The notes under the pieces are model-generated. The model did not search any database and was not told the DNA's origin. It saw only the letters and a program-made list of their open reading frames with translations. From a virus, in IMG/VR virus record IMGVR_UViG_3300048928_000288, positions 1 through 20,446 of that record: a stretch of DNA of 20,446 nucleotides; one strand, given 5' to 3'. Below are positions 1-6,653 of the stretch, piece by piece (position 1 is the first letter of the stretch; the number at the start of each line of letters is the position of its first letter). The position numbers were made by a program, and so were the translations under genes.

Positions 1-149
1 AAGTGAAATAGGAAGAAGAAATAATTAGCAGTTATTAATACAAATTAATCAGTTAGAAAATAATATTTTCATTGTGTTCAATGGAGGTGATAACAGGGCA
101 AACTTTTTGCTCACCCCCTGCACCCGCTTTATCCGCCAGATTCTCCCCT
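1..149. other. Host chromosome flank left of the prophage
   Basis: AT-rich non-coding DNA with no convincing reading frame. Because the prophage split the 3' end of fliE, this should be the DNA that originally lay just downstream of fliE. The left att repeat carries the original fliE stop: on the minus strand, bases 148-150 next to the repeat read TAG after the GTG codon. Confidence 0.6.
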
Positions 150-167
150 ACACCGACATGTTCATCA
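150..167. other. attL: attL core (18-bp direct repeat of the fliE 3' end)
   Basis: The 18 bases ACACCGACATGTTCATCA are repeated exactly at 20320-20337. On the minus strand they encode the last codons of FliE (MNMSV). The repeat lies just outside the outermost phage features, with the integrase gene beside the other copy. This is the arrangement expected of the strand-exchange region of a tyrosine-integrase prophage. Confidence 0.85.
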
Positions 168-230
168 TATGAGGCTTAACCTTTTGAATACATAGAAGAA
201 CATGTTAGAGCAGGTACAACACAGACGACT

Positions 231-277
231 AACGCGAGCAGACATTCTAAGCAGGATAGAGAATGTAAGTTCGCGTT
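231..277. repeat. Two-tier interrupted palindrome inside attL
   Basis: AACGCGA (231-237) pairs with TCGCGTT (271-277). Inside it, ACATTCT (242-248) pairs with AGAATGT (260-266). The tiers are separated by symmetric 4-base bulges and an 11-base centre. On the plus strand it is followed by six T residues (280-285), so it could act as a terminator. It could equally be a protein-binding site in the attachment region. Confidence 0.6.
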
Positions 278-282
278 AATTT

Positions 283-303
283 TTTGCCCCATCCATGCCC
301 CAT
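283..303. repeat. Putative integrase arm-type sites, left arm
   Basis: A 21-bp block identical to 20247-20267. It contains two direct copies of TGCCCCAT (285-292 and 296-303) spaced 11 bp apart, about one helical turn. Paired copies near both core sites fit arm-type binding sites for the N-terminal domain of a lambda-type integrase. The role is inferred from position and repetition. Confidence 0.6.
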
Positions 304-310
304 TCACTTT

Positions 311-613
311 TCACTCACTCTTCAGCATGAAGTTATCCAGGCTGTCATCGAACCGCTCGATTTCTTTCTGTTGCCCCGCGATTGCCTGCAACACCTCCAT
401 GCCATACCTGAGAGATACCGGATCCTCGATCACAAACCCGAACCAGCCGTCGTAAACCTGTCCTAACCAGTAACCGCCACCGTGCTCTTTCAGGCGCTGG
501 AAGAAAACGTATGTGCCTGGTTCTATCCAGTCTCTCGTCTCGTCAAGATACACGACATCAAAATTCGAATCCTTCCCGCCCATAGTAACCACCACAAAAT
601 ACTGTTTATACAT
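311..613 (-). CDS. Small prophage protein of unknown function downstream of the tail fibre
   Basis: About 100 residues (MYKQYFVVVTMGGKDS...), rich in aromatic and acidic residues, with no signal peptide or membrane segment. It is the last gene of the late operon, directly after the tail-fibre gene, where lambdoid phages often carry tail-fibre assembly or accessory genes. I do not recognise the family. The frame stays open up to an ATG at 715, overlapping the tail-fibre gene by 20 bp. The N-terminal extension looks non-conserved (KFLSLSISGIKHPP) and lacks a good ribosome site, so I prefer the ATG at 613. An ATG at 583, preceded by GGTGG, is also possible. Confidence 0.6.
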   Translation of the reverse strand: MYKQYFVVVTMGGKDSNFDVVYLDETRDWIEPGTYVFFQRLKEHGGGYWLGQVYDGWFGFVIEDPVSLRYGMEVLQAIAGQQKEIERFDDSLDNFMLKSE

Positions 614-695
614 ACAGTGTAAGCATAAAGTTTTTTGATTGCGAAGTAAGGAAACGGGTGGATGTTTTATGCCGCTGATCGACAAGGAAAGAAAT

Positions 696-2195
696 TTATG
701 AGGCCGGTTCGCCATTGATCCCGAGTTTTGTTTCGACTGTGTCCAAACGCTTCAGCAATGCTGAGATAAGTTCTGCCTGGTCTTCATTGCGTTTCTTTAA
801 TGCTTTAATAGCGGCACCAGAATATGCGGCTGATACCCCAAGTGTGTTGAGCGATAGCGTGTCCTCTTTCGCGAAGATCTCACCTTCCTCGTCGATATAA
901 AGCTGCGGGTTTTGAGTCAATGTGACTGCATCAGGACAATCTTTCTGGACATCCTGCGCAATGAAACCAAAACCTTTAGCGCCCTTTGTTACCGAAATTA
1001 CTTTTCCGGCTTCGTCATATTCACTCGGCACTGAGCAATAATCCCATGAACAAGTTCTCCATGAGGTCAACGCGGTTAAAGCTTCCTCGGGGTCTATCTC
1101 CTCGACATGCATTTTTACATCAATATCAGACACTGCGGTCCATCCTGCGGACGAAGTGCCTTGCCCATTGTCTAACATTGTGAAGTCAGTGATTACGGCG
1201 GTGTTGTTACTATTCACGACACGGAAGCGGAAACCACCACTCCCCTGACCACGGTTACATACAAAGTCAGCTCCACCAACAATGCCCGTACCGTTCCACC
1301 CCATATATGCCCCCTGTATAGCGGGGTTGTTTAGTCCTTGAGTATAAAACCCCGCAGGACCTGCTGAAACTTGTGCTCCGACTGTGAAATTTCCTGATAT
1401 GGACCCATTCCCGGAAAATGCTGGTGATGCTTTGGGCGCGAAGGGAGCCGCAGCGACAGTAGCTGCGCCGGTACCGCCATTTGCCACAGGAATGATGCTC
1501 TTGCCTGTGAAAATGGGCCACCAGTCGGACCAGTTCGGTGCAGCCGAATTGAAATTACCCGTGAGTCCACGAACAAAGGCCTCACCCTGAAAAGTGATAT
1601 ACATCTGCTGGCAACCATACGCTGATTTGGTCACAAATAATGTGCCAGCTTTCCCTATTGGATAGCCGTTCGCAATTATCGCGTTAGCATTGGCCGTCTG
1701 ATAATAAATATTAAAATCTGCGGTATTCCCGAGATTATTGGGGAAAATTGTCGACCCTAAATTCCCACCATCTGCATACGCTTTCGCTATATCTGATGTC
1801 AGCTTAGAGAAGCTGGAAATGTTCACAACGGTATTATCCGGCGCGACAATGGCGATTGTGCCAGTACCGGTCATGATCTGCTGCCAGCCATCCATCTGGG
1901 ACTGGTAGTAACCCAGCTGAGCCGCCAGGCGCTTGGAAAAGTCAGGCACGGAGTCCGTATAAAAGCTCATCACTGCATAAGCAGCGCCAGCGGCCACGGT
2001 TCCGGCAGATGTAGTTAGCGTCAGGTGGGTGGCATCCTCGACGCTGGCAATCTCATAGATTTTAACGGTACCTGATGCCGGAAGCAGAAAGGCTTGCCCC
2101 GGTCCGATGCCGAACTTGGCATCCAAAAAGTTTGTACCGGTGCCGGTAACCTTTGTTGCCGCTACTGCAACCGTGCCTGTTTTATACCAAGTCAT
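696..2195 (-). CDS. Tail fibre / tailspike protein with C-terminal S74 intramolecular chaperone
   Basis: A 499-residue receptor-binding protein. The N-terminal part (about 1-100, starting MTWYKTGTVAVAA) resembles the virion-attachment domain of enterobacterial prophage fibres. The middle is Gly/Ala/Asn-rich, as in trimeric fibres. Residues about 356-499 look like a peptidase S74 chaperone domain: SDIDVK at its start supplies the expected autocleavage Ser, followed by EIDPEEAL, GFGFIAQDV and a C-terminal coiled coil (IKALKKRNEDQAEL). In this family the chaperone trimerises the fibre and then cuts itself off. The gene is full length although no virion genes remain. A terminator separates it from the upstream cor-like gene, so it may have its own transcript. 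Confidence 0.85.
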   Translation of the reverse strand: MTWYKTGTVAVAATKVTGTGTNFLDAKFGIGPGQAFLLPASGTVKIYEIASVEDATHLTLTTSAGTVAAGAAYAVMSFYTDSVPDFSKRLAAQLGYYQSQMDGWQQIMTGTGTIAIVAPDNTVVNISSFSKLTSDIAKAYADGGNLGSTIFPNNLGNTADFNIYYQTANANAIIANGYPIGKAGTLFVTKSAYGCQQMYITFQGEAFVRGLTGNFNSAAPNWSDWWPIFTGKSIIPVANGGTGAATVAAAPFAPKASPAFSGNGSISGNFTVGAQVSAGPAGFYTQGLNNPAIQGAYMGWNGTGIVGGADFVCNRGQGSGGFRFRVVNSNNTAVITDFTMLDNGQGTSSAGWTAVSDIDVKMHVEEIDPEEALTALTSWRTCSWDYCSVPSEYDEAGKVISVTKGAKGFGFIAQDVQKDCPDAVTLTQNPQLYIDEEGEIFAKEDTLSLNTLGVSAAYSGAAIKALKKRNEDQAELISALLKRLDTVETKLGINGEPAS

Positions 2196-2211
2196 TTTTA
2201 CGTTACTCCAG

Positions 2212-2238
2212 ATAATAAAAAACCCGCCGAAGCGGGTT
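2212..2238 (-). terminator. Rho-independent terminator after the cor-like gene
   Basis: On the minus strand AACCCGC-TTCG-GCGGGTT is followed by a T-rich run (2220 down to 2212). It lies between the stop of the cor-like gene (2246) and the start of the tail-fibre gene (2195), so it insulates the two. Confidence 0.85.
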
Positions 2239-2245
2239 GGATAAT

Positions 2246-2482
2246 TTATTTTTCACACGTTGTCGATGTGAAGTTTGATCTGCTGACCCAGCGCCAGCCA
2301 AAAGGGTCTCCGGCTTTATATTGGGTCTGACTGGCTACCTTACGGACGCCATAAATTTGCACGGACGTTTCCTGTCCACCGATGAGCGCGGTACCGCTAC
2401 AAACGGGTTGCTGCTTCTCAAGCACGCCTGAACATCCCGTAAGCACTCCTGCCAATGCAATCATCAATAAAATCTTTGTCAT
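2246..2482 (-). CDS. cor: Cor-like superinfection-exclusion lipoprotein
   Basis: A 78-residue lipoprotein. MTKILLMIALAGVLTGC is a signal peptide with lipobox LTGC (Cys17 lipidated). The mature part has two further Cys residues (VCSG and TTCEK) and the motif GGQETSVQIYGVRKV...YKAGDPFGWRWVS, which I recall from the Cor family of phages N15, phi80 and HK022. Cor proteins sit in the outer membrane and block FhuA-dependent phages. The location just downstream of the J-type tail-tip gene is also the usual one for cor. The ATG at 2482 is preceded by AAGGGA at good spacing. The frame runs open upstream to 2599, but that extension lacks a signal sequence. Bounded by a palindrome upstream and a terminator downstream, so it is probably expressed alone in the lysogen. 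Confidence 0.7.
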   Translation of the reverse strand: MTKILLMIALAGVLTGCSGVLEKQQPVCSGTALIGGQETSVQIYGVRKVASQTQYKAGDPFGWRWVSRSNFTSTTCEK

Positions 2483-2553
2483 TTTTATGTCCCTTCGATA
2501 CTGGATATCGGGACGATAACAACGATGTTTGGAGAGGGATAATTGGTTAAACA

Positions 2554-2575
2554 GATCAATTATGTGAAATTGATC
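2554..2575. promoter_or_regulatory. Palindromic operator-like site upstream of the cor-like gene
   Basis: GATCAATT and AATTGATC form perfect 8-bp inverted arms around ATGTGA in the 125-bp gap upstream of the cor-like gene. The palindrome AACGATCGTT follows nearby (about 2580). No strong sigma-70 promoter is obvious. The symmetry suggests a dimeric regulator site, identity unknown. Confidence 0.4.
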
Positions 2576-2607
2576 GCTCAAAACGATCGTTGAATTCAAT
2601 TTATTGA

Positions 2608-3282
2608 TTAATAAGAAGATACGTCTATCACGTATATCAGATCGTTAGAATTCGCATACCCCACATTTTCAAGTTGATCACCGCCCGGGCTGGTTGTTTG
2701 AGAAGACGAAACGCGGGTGGTTGCTCCGTTGAAATAAGCATACGTCTGGATCGGCGACTGAAAGGGTCTGGTTGCTCCTCCAGAATGAATGACGCCGACC
2801 ATGAGCCCCGTCATCTGCGGCATTACCGCGTAGTTACCGGTGAGCATAGTATCAATGTTATATCCAAGATCCGCAGGGTTACCCGGCGTCCCAACTGCAA
2901 CGGGGGGATTCATCACTTTGGTTTCATTGGTCAGTATGCACTGGCCCTGCGCGTTATTGATCGCTATTCCCCACGCTGGCTTCGGCTGAGGGATGACGAT
3001 GCCAAATATATAGACGGTAACATTCCCAACACCTCCACCGGCCAATGTTCCTACCGTAAGCGTGTATGCCCCACCGTTATTATCCAGCCGTTCATAAACG
3101 CCGGTTACGTCAGATTTGAAGGCGACAACAAAGGGGCTCGATACTGATACGGCTAAGTTAATCACGCCGCCGCTTCCGCCAAAGTTGTACACATTCTTTG
3201 AAACCAGACTCATCGGCGTCGTATCTGGCGTAGAGAACGGTATCCCGAACTCATCGACCAACATTGCCCCATAATTAGCCAT
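2608..3282 (-). CDS. Tail-tip-associated hypothetical protein (DUF6453-like)
   Basis: 224 residues beginning MANYGAMLVDEFGIPFSTPD and ending LIYVIDVSSY; Gly/Ser/Thr-rich and beta-type, without signal peptide or membrane segment. Proteins with the opening MANYG(x)LxxExG lie directly downstream of the J tail-tip gene in many lambda-like prophages of enterobacteria. I associate this one with the DUF6453 type from memory. It is one base from the preceding gene, so the two are co-transcribed. A virion role at the tail tip is inferred from position only. Confidence 0.65.
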   Translation of the reverse strand: MANYGAMLVDEFGIPFSTPDTTPMSLVSKNVYNFGGSGGVINLAVSVSSPFVVAFKSDVTGVYERLDNNGGAYTLTVGTLAGGGVGNVTVYIFGIVIPQPKPAWGIAINNAQGQCILTNETKVMNPPVAVGTPGNPADLGYNIDTMLTGNYAVMPQMTGLMVGVIHSGGATRPFQSPIQTYAYFNGATTRVSSSQTTSPGGDQLENVGYANSNDLIYVIDVSSY

Positions 3283-3283
3283 G

Positions 3284-3598
3284 TTATTGCTTCACTAAGT
3301 AGACGACCAGCCAGCCTTCTGCCGCCGTGAACGTCCCGGTTGAATAATCGGATCCGGCGTTTGAGAGGGACACGCCGGTCGTCGTCGTGGTGATTTTTCG
3401 CCGGGCCGATGAAAGCGCAGCCCCCATGACCGGAGACTGCATCACGGCCACCTTATAACCAGAGGGCATAGCATACGACCATGCCCCTGACACCTGGTCT
3501 TTTGAAAGATAAATAGAGCCCAGTATCAGGATCCTGACCAGCCCCGTGTTATTGGGGGTTCCCGAAGCACTCCACGTTTGAATACCAAAGTTCGCCAA
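3284..3598 (-). CDS. Small tail-associated hypothetical protein
   Basis: 104 residues (MANFGIQTWSAS...GWLVVYLVKQ), predominantly beta, with a Ser/Thr-rich stretch (RRKITTTTTGVSL). It uses a TTG start at 3598 that overlaps the end of the truncated J-like frame (context TCTGATTGGCG), so it is translationally coupled to it. Its N-terminus (MANFGIQTW) resembles that of the following gene (MANYGAMLV), which suggests related proteins. I do not recognise a named family. Position places it with the tail-tip cluster. Confidence 0.6.
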   Translation of the reverse strand: MANFGIQTWSASGTPNNTGLVRILILGSIYLSKDQVSGAWSYAMPSGYKVAVMQSPVMGAALSSARRKITTTTTGVSLSNAGSDYSTGTFTAAEGWLVVYLVKQ

Positions 3599-3785
3599 TC
3601 AGAATACCCCCGTCAGCTCCCCGATCTGCACGCGCAGCACACCATTGCCATCAGCAACGCTGATCGTTGTGTTGGTAGTTTTCATCTTGCCGCCGCTCCC
3701 CGTGCCGTAGTTAACAAAGGTGCCGCCTTTATCCAGCCTCCAGCCGGAGACGTTAACCGTGAAGTTTTCCCCAGCAGTAACGGCA
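3599..3785 (-). pseudogene. C-terminal fragment of a J-like tail-tip (host specificity) protein
   Basis: About 60 residues of a beta-rich C-terminus (AAVTAGENFTVNVSGWRLDK ... GVLRVQIGELTGVF). The ending LRVQIGELTGVF and the position directly before small tail genes and cor fit the C-terminus of a lambda J-type central tail protein, normally over 1,000 residues. Everything upstream is gone: the frame runs straight into the small-terminase gene, with only a chance ATG at 3805. It is a remnant left by a deletion that removed the head and tail genes. Confidence 0.65.
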
Positions 3786-4286
3786 GCAATACCGACGGTA
3801 CTCAACCAGCTCGTTCACGTCGAGCGTTGCCATGTTCCACATCCGAGCAACGATTTGGTCAGCGGTTATAAGCTGACGCTCTGCGATTGCGCGCAACTGT
3901 CGATTAATGGCCTGCGCAATATGATCTTTCCTGATCAGCTGCGGGCCGGTCGAGGAGTCGGAATAGCCAGCGCGCAAAGCAGCCTGAGAGGCGTTCTTAT
4001 CTTTAAGATATTCAATGACAAAGGTGGCTTGCATCGGTGTGAAGCCGTCATCATCAATCAGTTCGTCGATGCTCGACACAACGGCGTCACTGCGCACATT
4101 GCGCATTTTATTCTGCGCAGGTTGCGCAGTTTTTTGCGCATCTGTAGCGGATGGTTTTTTGACGTAGCGGCGCGCCGTGGCGTAGTTGATGCCCTGCGCC
4201 TCACACCAGTCTTTGGGGGATATGTTTGTTATGGCATGATCGGCTAGGAACTTTTTCTGAATGGCCCCCCAATCCGGTTTTGCCAT
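3753..4286 (-). pseudogene. terS: Terminase small subunit, 3'-truncated and fused to the J fragment
   Basis: The small terminase recognises phage DNA for packaging. The ATG at 4286 has GAGGG upstream. Residues about 5-40 form a helix-turn-helix region (SPKDWCEAQGINYATARRYV), followed by a linker. About 80-140 is a Terminase_2-type core (FTPMQATFVIEYL, NASQAALRAGYS). The C-terminus reaches VEYRRYCCRYCWG, a Cys-rich motif normally followed by a longer C-terminal domain. It then ends prematurely within LHG. The sequence after the Cys motif is shared with the J-like frame, so a deletion junction lies at about 3757-3785. About 177 residues remain. The large terminase gene, expected next, is missing. 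Probably non-functional. Confidence 0.8.
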
Positions 4287-4346
4287 GATTTTCCCTCTGG
4301 TCAAAATATTGAATGACCGATAATGTTGATACTTTAGGAGAAAGAT

Positions 4347-4715
4347 ATGAACACAGAAAACGATGTGCCTTGCTTTTGTTCAAGCCACAGCAATAAAACG
4401 ATGATCTGCCCAAAAGAAGTCACATCCCCACAAAATAAATTTAGAAAGCTTATAGAAGTAATCGTTAACAATGGTCCCAAAGGATTCACCTTGGCATGGA
4501 TAGATTGGGACGATGAAGCCGATGGTAATGTAGAGAAAGTCTTGGCGATGCGATGGAATGGTTATATTGAAGATGACGGTTCTTTGAACAAAGGGTACCC
4601 GGTTAATCGGGGTTTTCCTTCATGGTTCATCATTCCGGTCGAGTTGGAGCGACAACTCGTTCCTAATGGCATTTTTCCTTTTAACATTCAACCGAGGATG
4701 CCTCAGCCTGAGTAA
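4347..4715 (+). CDS. Hypothetical protein, first gene of the plus-strand cassette
   Basis: 122 residues (MNTENDVPCFC...PRMPQPE) with a good ribosome site (TAGGAGAAAG). The N-terminus has three Cys and a His (CFCSSHSNKTMIC), possibly metal-binding. The middle is acidic and Trp-rich (AWIDWDDEADG, MRWNGYIEDDG). No signal or membrane segment. It diverges from the terminase gene; the 60-bp gap holds GGTCA and TGACC as an inverted repeat (4299-4318). It is AT-richer than the late genes and opposite in orientation, so it looks like an accessory gene acquired by the prophage. Family not recognised. Confidence 0.6.
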   Translation: MNTENDVPCFCSSHSNKTMICPKEVTSPQNKFRKLIEVIVNNGPKGFTLAWIDWDDEADGNVEKVLAMRWNGYIEDDGSLNKGYPVNRGFPSWFIIPVELERQLVPNGIFPFNIQPRMPQPE

Positions 4716-4771
4716 GTCTAGAGGAGGTATTGCAACTCCTACTAAGGCAGGTATTGTAAAAAATCCCGGGG

Positions 4772-4870
4772 CTAGTCTTTCGCGTTTCCCACCAGAATAG
4801 CCGCTTGCGTGGCGTTCAAATCGATGACGTACTCGCGAAAGAACATCTCTTGTTTGTCGGTGAGCGCCAT
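4772..4870 (-). pseudogene. N-terminal remnant of a second, different terminase small subunit
   Basis: The minus strand reads MALTDKQEMFFREYVIDLNA then TQAAILVGNAKD and a stop. This is the classic opening of Terminase_2-family small subunits (DLNATQAAI normally leads into RAGYS). After about 26 residues the match breaks off and the frame ends. It is distinct from the terS at 3753-4286. The remnant shows that a second packaging gene was cut at the edge of the plus-strand cassette, whose next gene starts 25 bp away on the other strand. Confidence 0.7.
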
Positions 4871-4894
4871 TCTTCCTAATTTATTGGAGTAAAT

Positions 4895-5146
4895 ATGCCT
4901 AAGAATGTTGATGTGACTAAAATTTTCGGCAAGATTAAAATTGTTGAATCCTTCCCTGATTTTAAAGTTAAGGTCGTAGACTCTTTCCCTGACTTAAAAG
5001 TGAAAATTGTCGATTCGTTCCCTAACAGTGAAGGAAAATGGAAGTTAGTTGATGCATTCCCTGATTTCAAAATTAAAATTGTCGATTCGTTCCCAGACTT
5101 TAAAATTAAGTATGTTGACTCATTTCCAGGAGCTACGAAACGCTAA
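4895..5146 (+). CDS. 7(1) septoil-knot-type tandem-repeat protein
   Basis: 83 residues made almost entirely of an 11-residue unit of the form K-(I/V)-K-(I/V)-V-(D/E)-S-F-P-D-(F/L): KIKIVESFPDF, KVKVVDSFPDL, KVKIVDSFPNS, then KWKLVDAFPDF, KIKIVDSFPDF, KIKYVDSFPG. From memory this pattern defines small bacterial proteins named 7(1) septoil knot (Pfam Septknot), predicted to form a deeply knotted beta fold. No signal peptide or membrane segment. The ATG at 4895 follows TTGGAG at normal spacing. It is followed 81 bp later by the DUF6173-like gene in the same direction, suggesting a joint unit. Cellular function unknown. Confidence 0.75.
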   Translation: MPKNVDVTKIFGKIKIVESFPDFKVKVVDSFPDLKVKIVDSFPNSEGKWKLVDAFPDFKIKIVDSFPDFKIKYVDSFPGATKR

Positions 5147-5227
5147 TTTTTATGGCTCTTAATCTTCAAAGAGGATTTGAGTAGAGGTCTTTCCGCTGAG
5201 TTTTCCATTAGAATACAAAGGTTGAAT

Positions 5228-5659
5228 ATGAGTGATAGAGATTTCTTCGGTTTATCTGGAGCTGCATCAGAAAATATGCTGGCAAACCTAGAGAGCTTGA
5301 ATAGACTCCCAAAAGTCCCTCCCATTCCAAAAAATCAAAATCTCGCTGATGAATTCCACAGACGTCTGTTCTGTTGGATTAATGATTTCCATCGCGATTT
5401 AGATGAACAACATGAAGTGGGAGGTCAACTCGCTAGCTTCGGGAAGAACATCGAATTCCATTTCACAAACATCGGTTACTGGAATCCATCCCTGATCTCG
5501 TTTGTTGGCGTTCTTGAGGATGGAAGTCCAGTAGAACTTGTGCAACATGTTAGCCAAATAAATGTTCTTCTTATAAAGAAAAGACGTACACAACCAGATG
5601 AACCAAAGAGGCCGATTGGCTTTGCTTCATGGGATGAATACGACGCATTTAAGAAGTAA
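5228..5659 (+). CDS. DUF6173-like protein
   Basis: 143 residues from ATG 5228 (MSDRDFFGLSG); an upstream TTG at 5177 is less likely. The conserved-looking core is NLADEFHRRLFCWINDFHRD, then VGGQLASFGKNIEFHFTNIG, YWNPSLISFVG and GSPVELVQHVSQINVLL, ending PIGFASWDEYDAF. I recognise this as the DUF6173 type, from memory. Soluble; no membrane segment. It lies directly downstream of the septoil-knot gene and ends 3 bp from the stop of a convergent minus-strand remnant, so the cassette boundary is sharp. Function unknown; its position in a prophage late region suggests a host-benefit or exclusion role. Confidence 0.65.
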   Translation: MSDRDFFGLSGAASENMLANLESLNRLPKVPPIPKNQNLADEFHRRLFCWINDFHRDLDEQHEVGGQLASFGKNIEFHFTNIGYWNPSLISFVGVLEDGSPVELVQHVSQINVLLIKKRRTQPDEPKRPIGFASWDEYDAFKK

Positions 5660-5662
5660 TTA

Positions 5663-5911
5663 CTACAGGGAAGCTTTGTACCAAGCTTGCCAGCGGTAGA
5701 TGTTCAGGCGGAATTCTCTAAGGCATTCCGCCGTTTCTTTATCCACTTGCAGGTCTTCATCTCCTATCTCGTCTATCACAGAAGTCACCGAACTGACTGG
5801 CACGCCGCCTGAGTGCTCCACCTTCTGTTTGTTGGTATATGCGTCGCCGCATTCTTTCGCCGCCTGCTCCATCAGTTGAGCGGTCATCCCGTAGTTCTTT
5901 ACCTTCTCAGT
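5663..5911 (-). pseudogene. C-terminal part of a phage protein cut by an IS remnant
   Basis: About 80 residues, EKVKNYGMTAQLMEQAAKEC ... VEHSGGVPVSSVT ... FRLNIYRWQAWYKASL. Helical at the start, acidic in the middle. The apparent N-terminus (FMGS at 5923) is antisense to the end of an IS3-type transposase gene, so the original 5' part is lost. The C-terminal motif (L)R(E)(F/L)RLN(I/M)YRWQAWYK recurs in a second remnant at 6989-7060. The VEHSGG motif is reminiscent of small-terminase C-termini, but I cannot assign the family. Confidence 0.5.
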
Positions 5912-6020
5912 GAGCGACCCCATGAATCCCTGAACAACTTGACGCCAGAAGAGTACCGGCTGATGGCCGAAAACCCGGAAGTCTCAAAAAGTGCGTGGAA
6001 CTAAAACAGGTGTGCTTACA
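5912..6020 (+). mobile_element. IS3-family insertion sequence remnant (right end)
   Basis: The plus strand reads ERPHESLNNLTPEEYRL, then MAENPEVSKSAWN and a stop at 6004. This matches the C-terminus of the OrfB transposase (DDE integrase core) of IS3-family elements, where RPHxSLxxLTPxEY is typical. The IS should end a few bases after the stop; GTGTGCTTACA (6010-6020) ends in CA as IS3-family right ends do. No other part of the transposase is present. The left boundary is where the frame enters the minus-strand gene fragment (about 5905-5917). Confidence 0.7.
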
Positions 6021-6085
6021 GTGGCATCGGTTTTTGCGTGTTATTAAAGGTGTCTACCATTGGGTTGCCCCTTATCTGCAGGCAA

Positions 6086-6108
6086 TAAAAAACCGCCCGG
6101 AGGCGGCT
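6086..6108 (-). terminator. Terminator after the DUF2513 gene
   Basis: On the minus strand GCCGCC-TCC-GGGCGGT is followed by a T6 run and ATT (6092 down to 6084). It lies just after the stop codon of the DUF2513-type gene at 6114. Confidence 0.8.
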
Positions 6109-6113
6109 GGAAT

Positions 6114-6518
6114 TCAATTTAATAAATTATCTATCTTTTTCTGTACATAACCTTCTAAGAGCTTTTTAGATACGTCAACTAACGTGCCCATGCTTGCATC
6201 TTTAAATCCGGACTTCACTGTTGACCATACCTCTTTATTTCTCAAAGCTTCTATAAAGTCATGTCCTGCTGCGGTTAACCTTAATGGCACGACTGCCCAG
6301 TGAAAAAATCCATCGGCTGATTCCTGCAACCCAAACCCTCGGCTTCCATCACTCTGGCAGATTAATCGACGATCATCTAATAAGCGCATATGGAATACAA
6401 ATTGAGCTGAGTCACAATCGTAACCTTTAATCTTCAACTTGCGTATATCTGTTTGAGGACCCTCTTCATCTTCGAAAGCTTCAAGAATCCCCTTTAAATA
6501 TTCATGATCTATTTTCAC
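6114..6518 (-). CDS. DUF2513 family protein
   Basis: 134 residues with a GTG start at 6518 preceded by AAGGGGAAT. The family pattern is clear: MKIDHEYLKGILEAFEDEEG, then GYDCDSAQFVFHMRLLDDR, then LRLTAAGHDFIEALRN and KEVWSTVKSGFKDASMGTLV. DUF2513 proteins are small, predicted winged-helix proteins scattered in prophages and genomic islands; their function is not established. It has its own terminator directly downstream and a 135-bp non-coding leader upstream, so it is probably expressed independently as a lysogenic accessory gene. Confidence 0.8.
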   Translation of the reverse strand: MKIDHEYLKGILEAFEDEEGPQTDIRKLKIKGYDCDSAQFVFHMRLLDDRRLICQSDGSRGFGLQESADGFFHWAVVPLRLTAAGHDFIEALRNKEVWSTVKSGFKDASMGTLVDVSKKLLEGYVQKKIDNLLN

Positions 6519-6653
6519 TTTTATTCCCCTTTGATTTGAAGGGAATAATTTACCACCATTTCAAGATAAGTTGTGTTCTAACATTATCTAGCCCACTCGT
6601 AAATAGGCTATGGAGTTAGATGTTAAAAAACACATGTAGGCTGCATACTGCCT

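Noticed and set aside
284-466. Plus-strand ORF starting MPHPCPI, similar to one at 20248-20436
   Set aside because: The shared start is simply the 21-bp arm-type repeat read in frame; the rest is antisense to the 311-613 gene or to fliE.
2094-2330. ORFs antisense to the tail-fibre and cor-like genes
   Set aside because: No ribosome site; they are shadows of strongly supported minus-strand genes and cross a terminator.
4895-5146. Tandem repeats here read as a CRISPR array or minisatellite
   Set aside because: The 33-bp periodicity follows the codon-level repetition of an 11-residue protein unit; the DNA copies differ at synonymous positions and there are no spacers.
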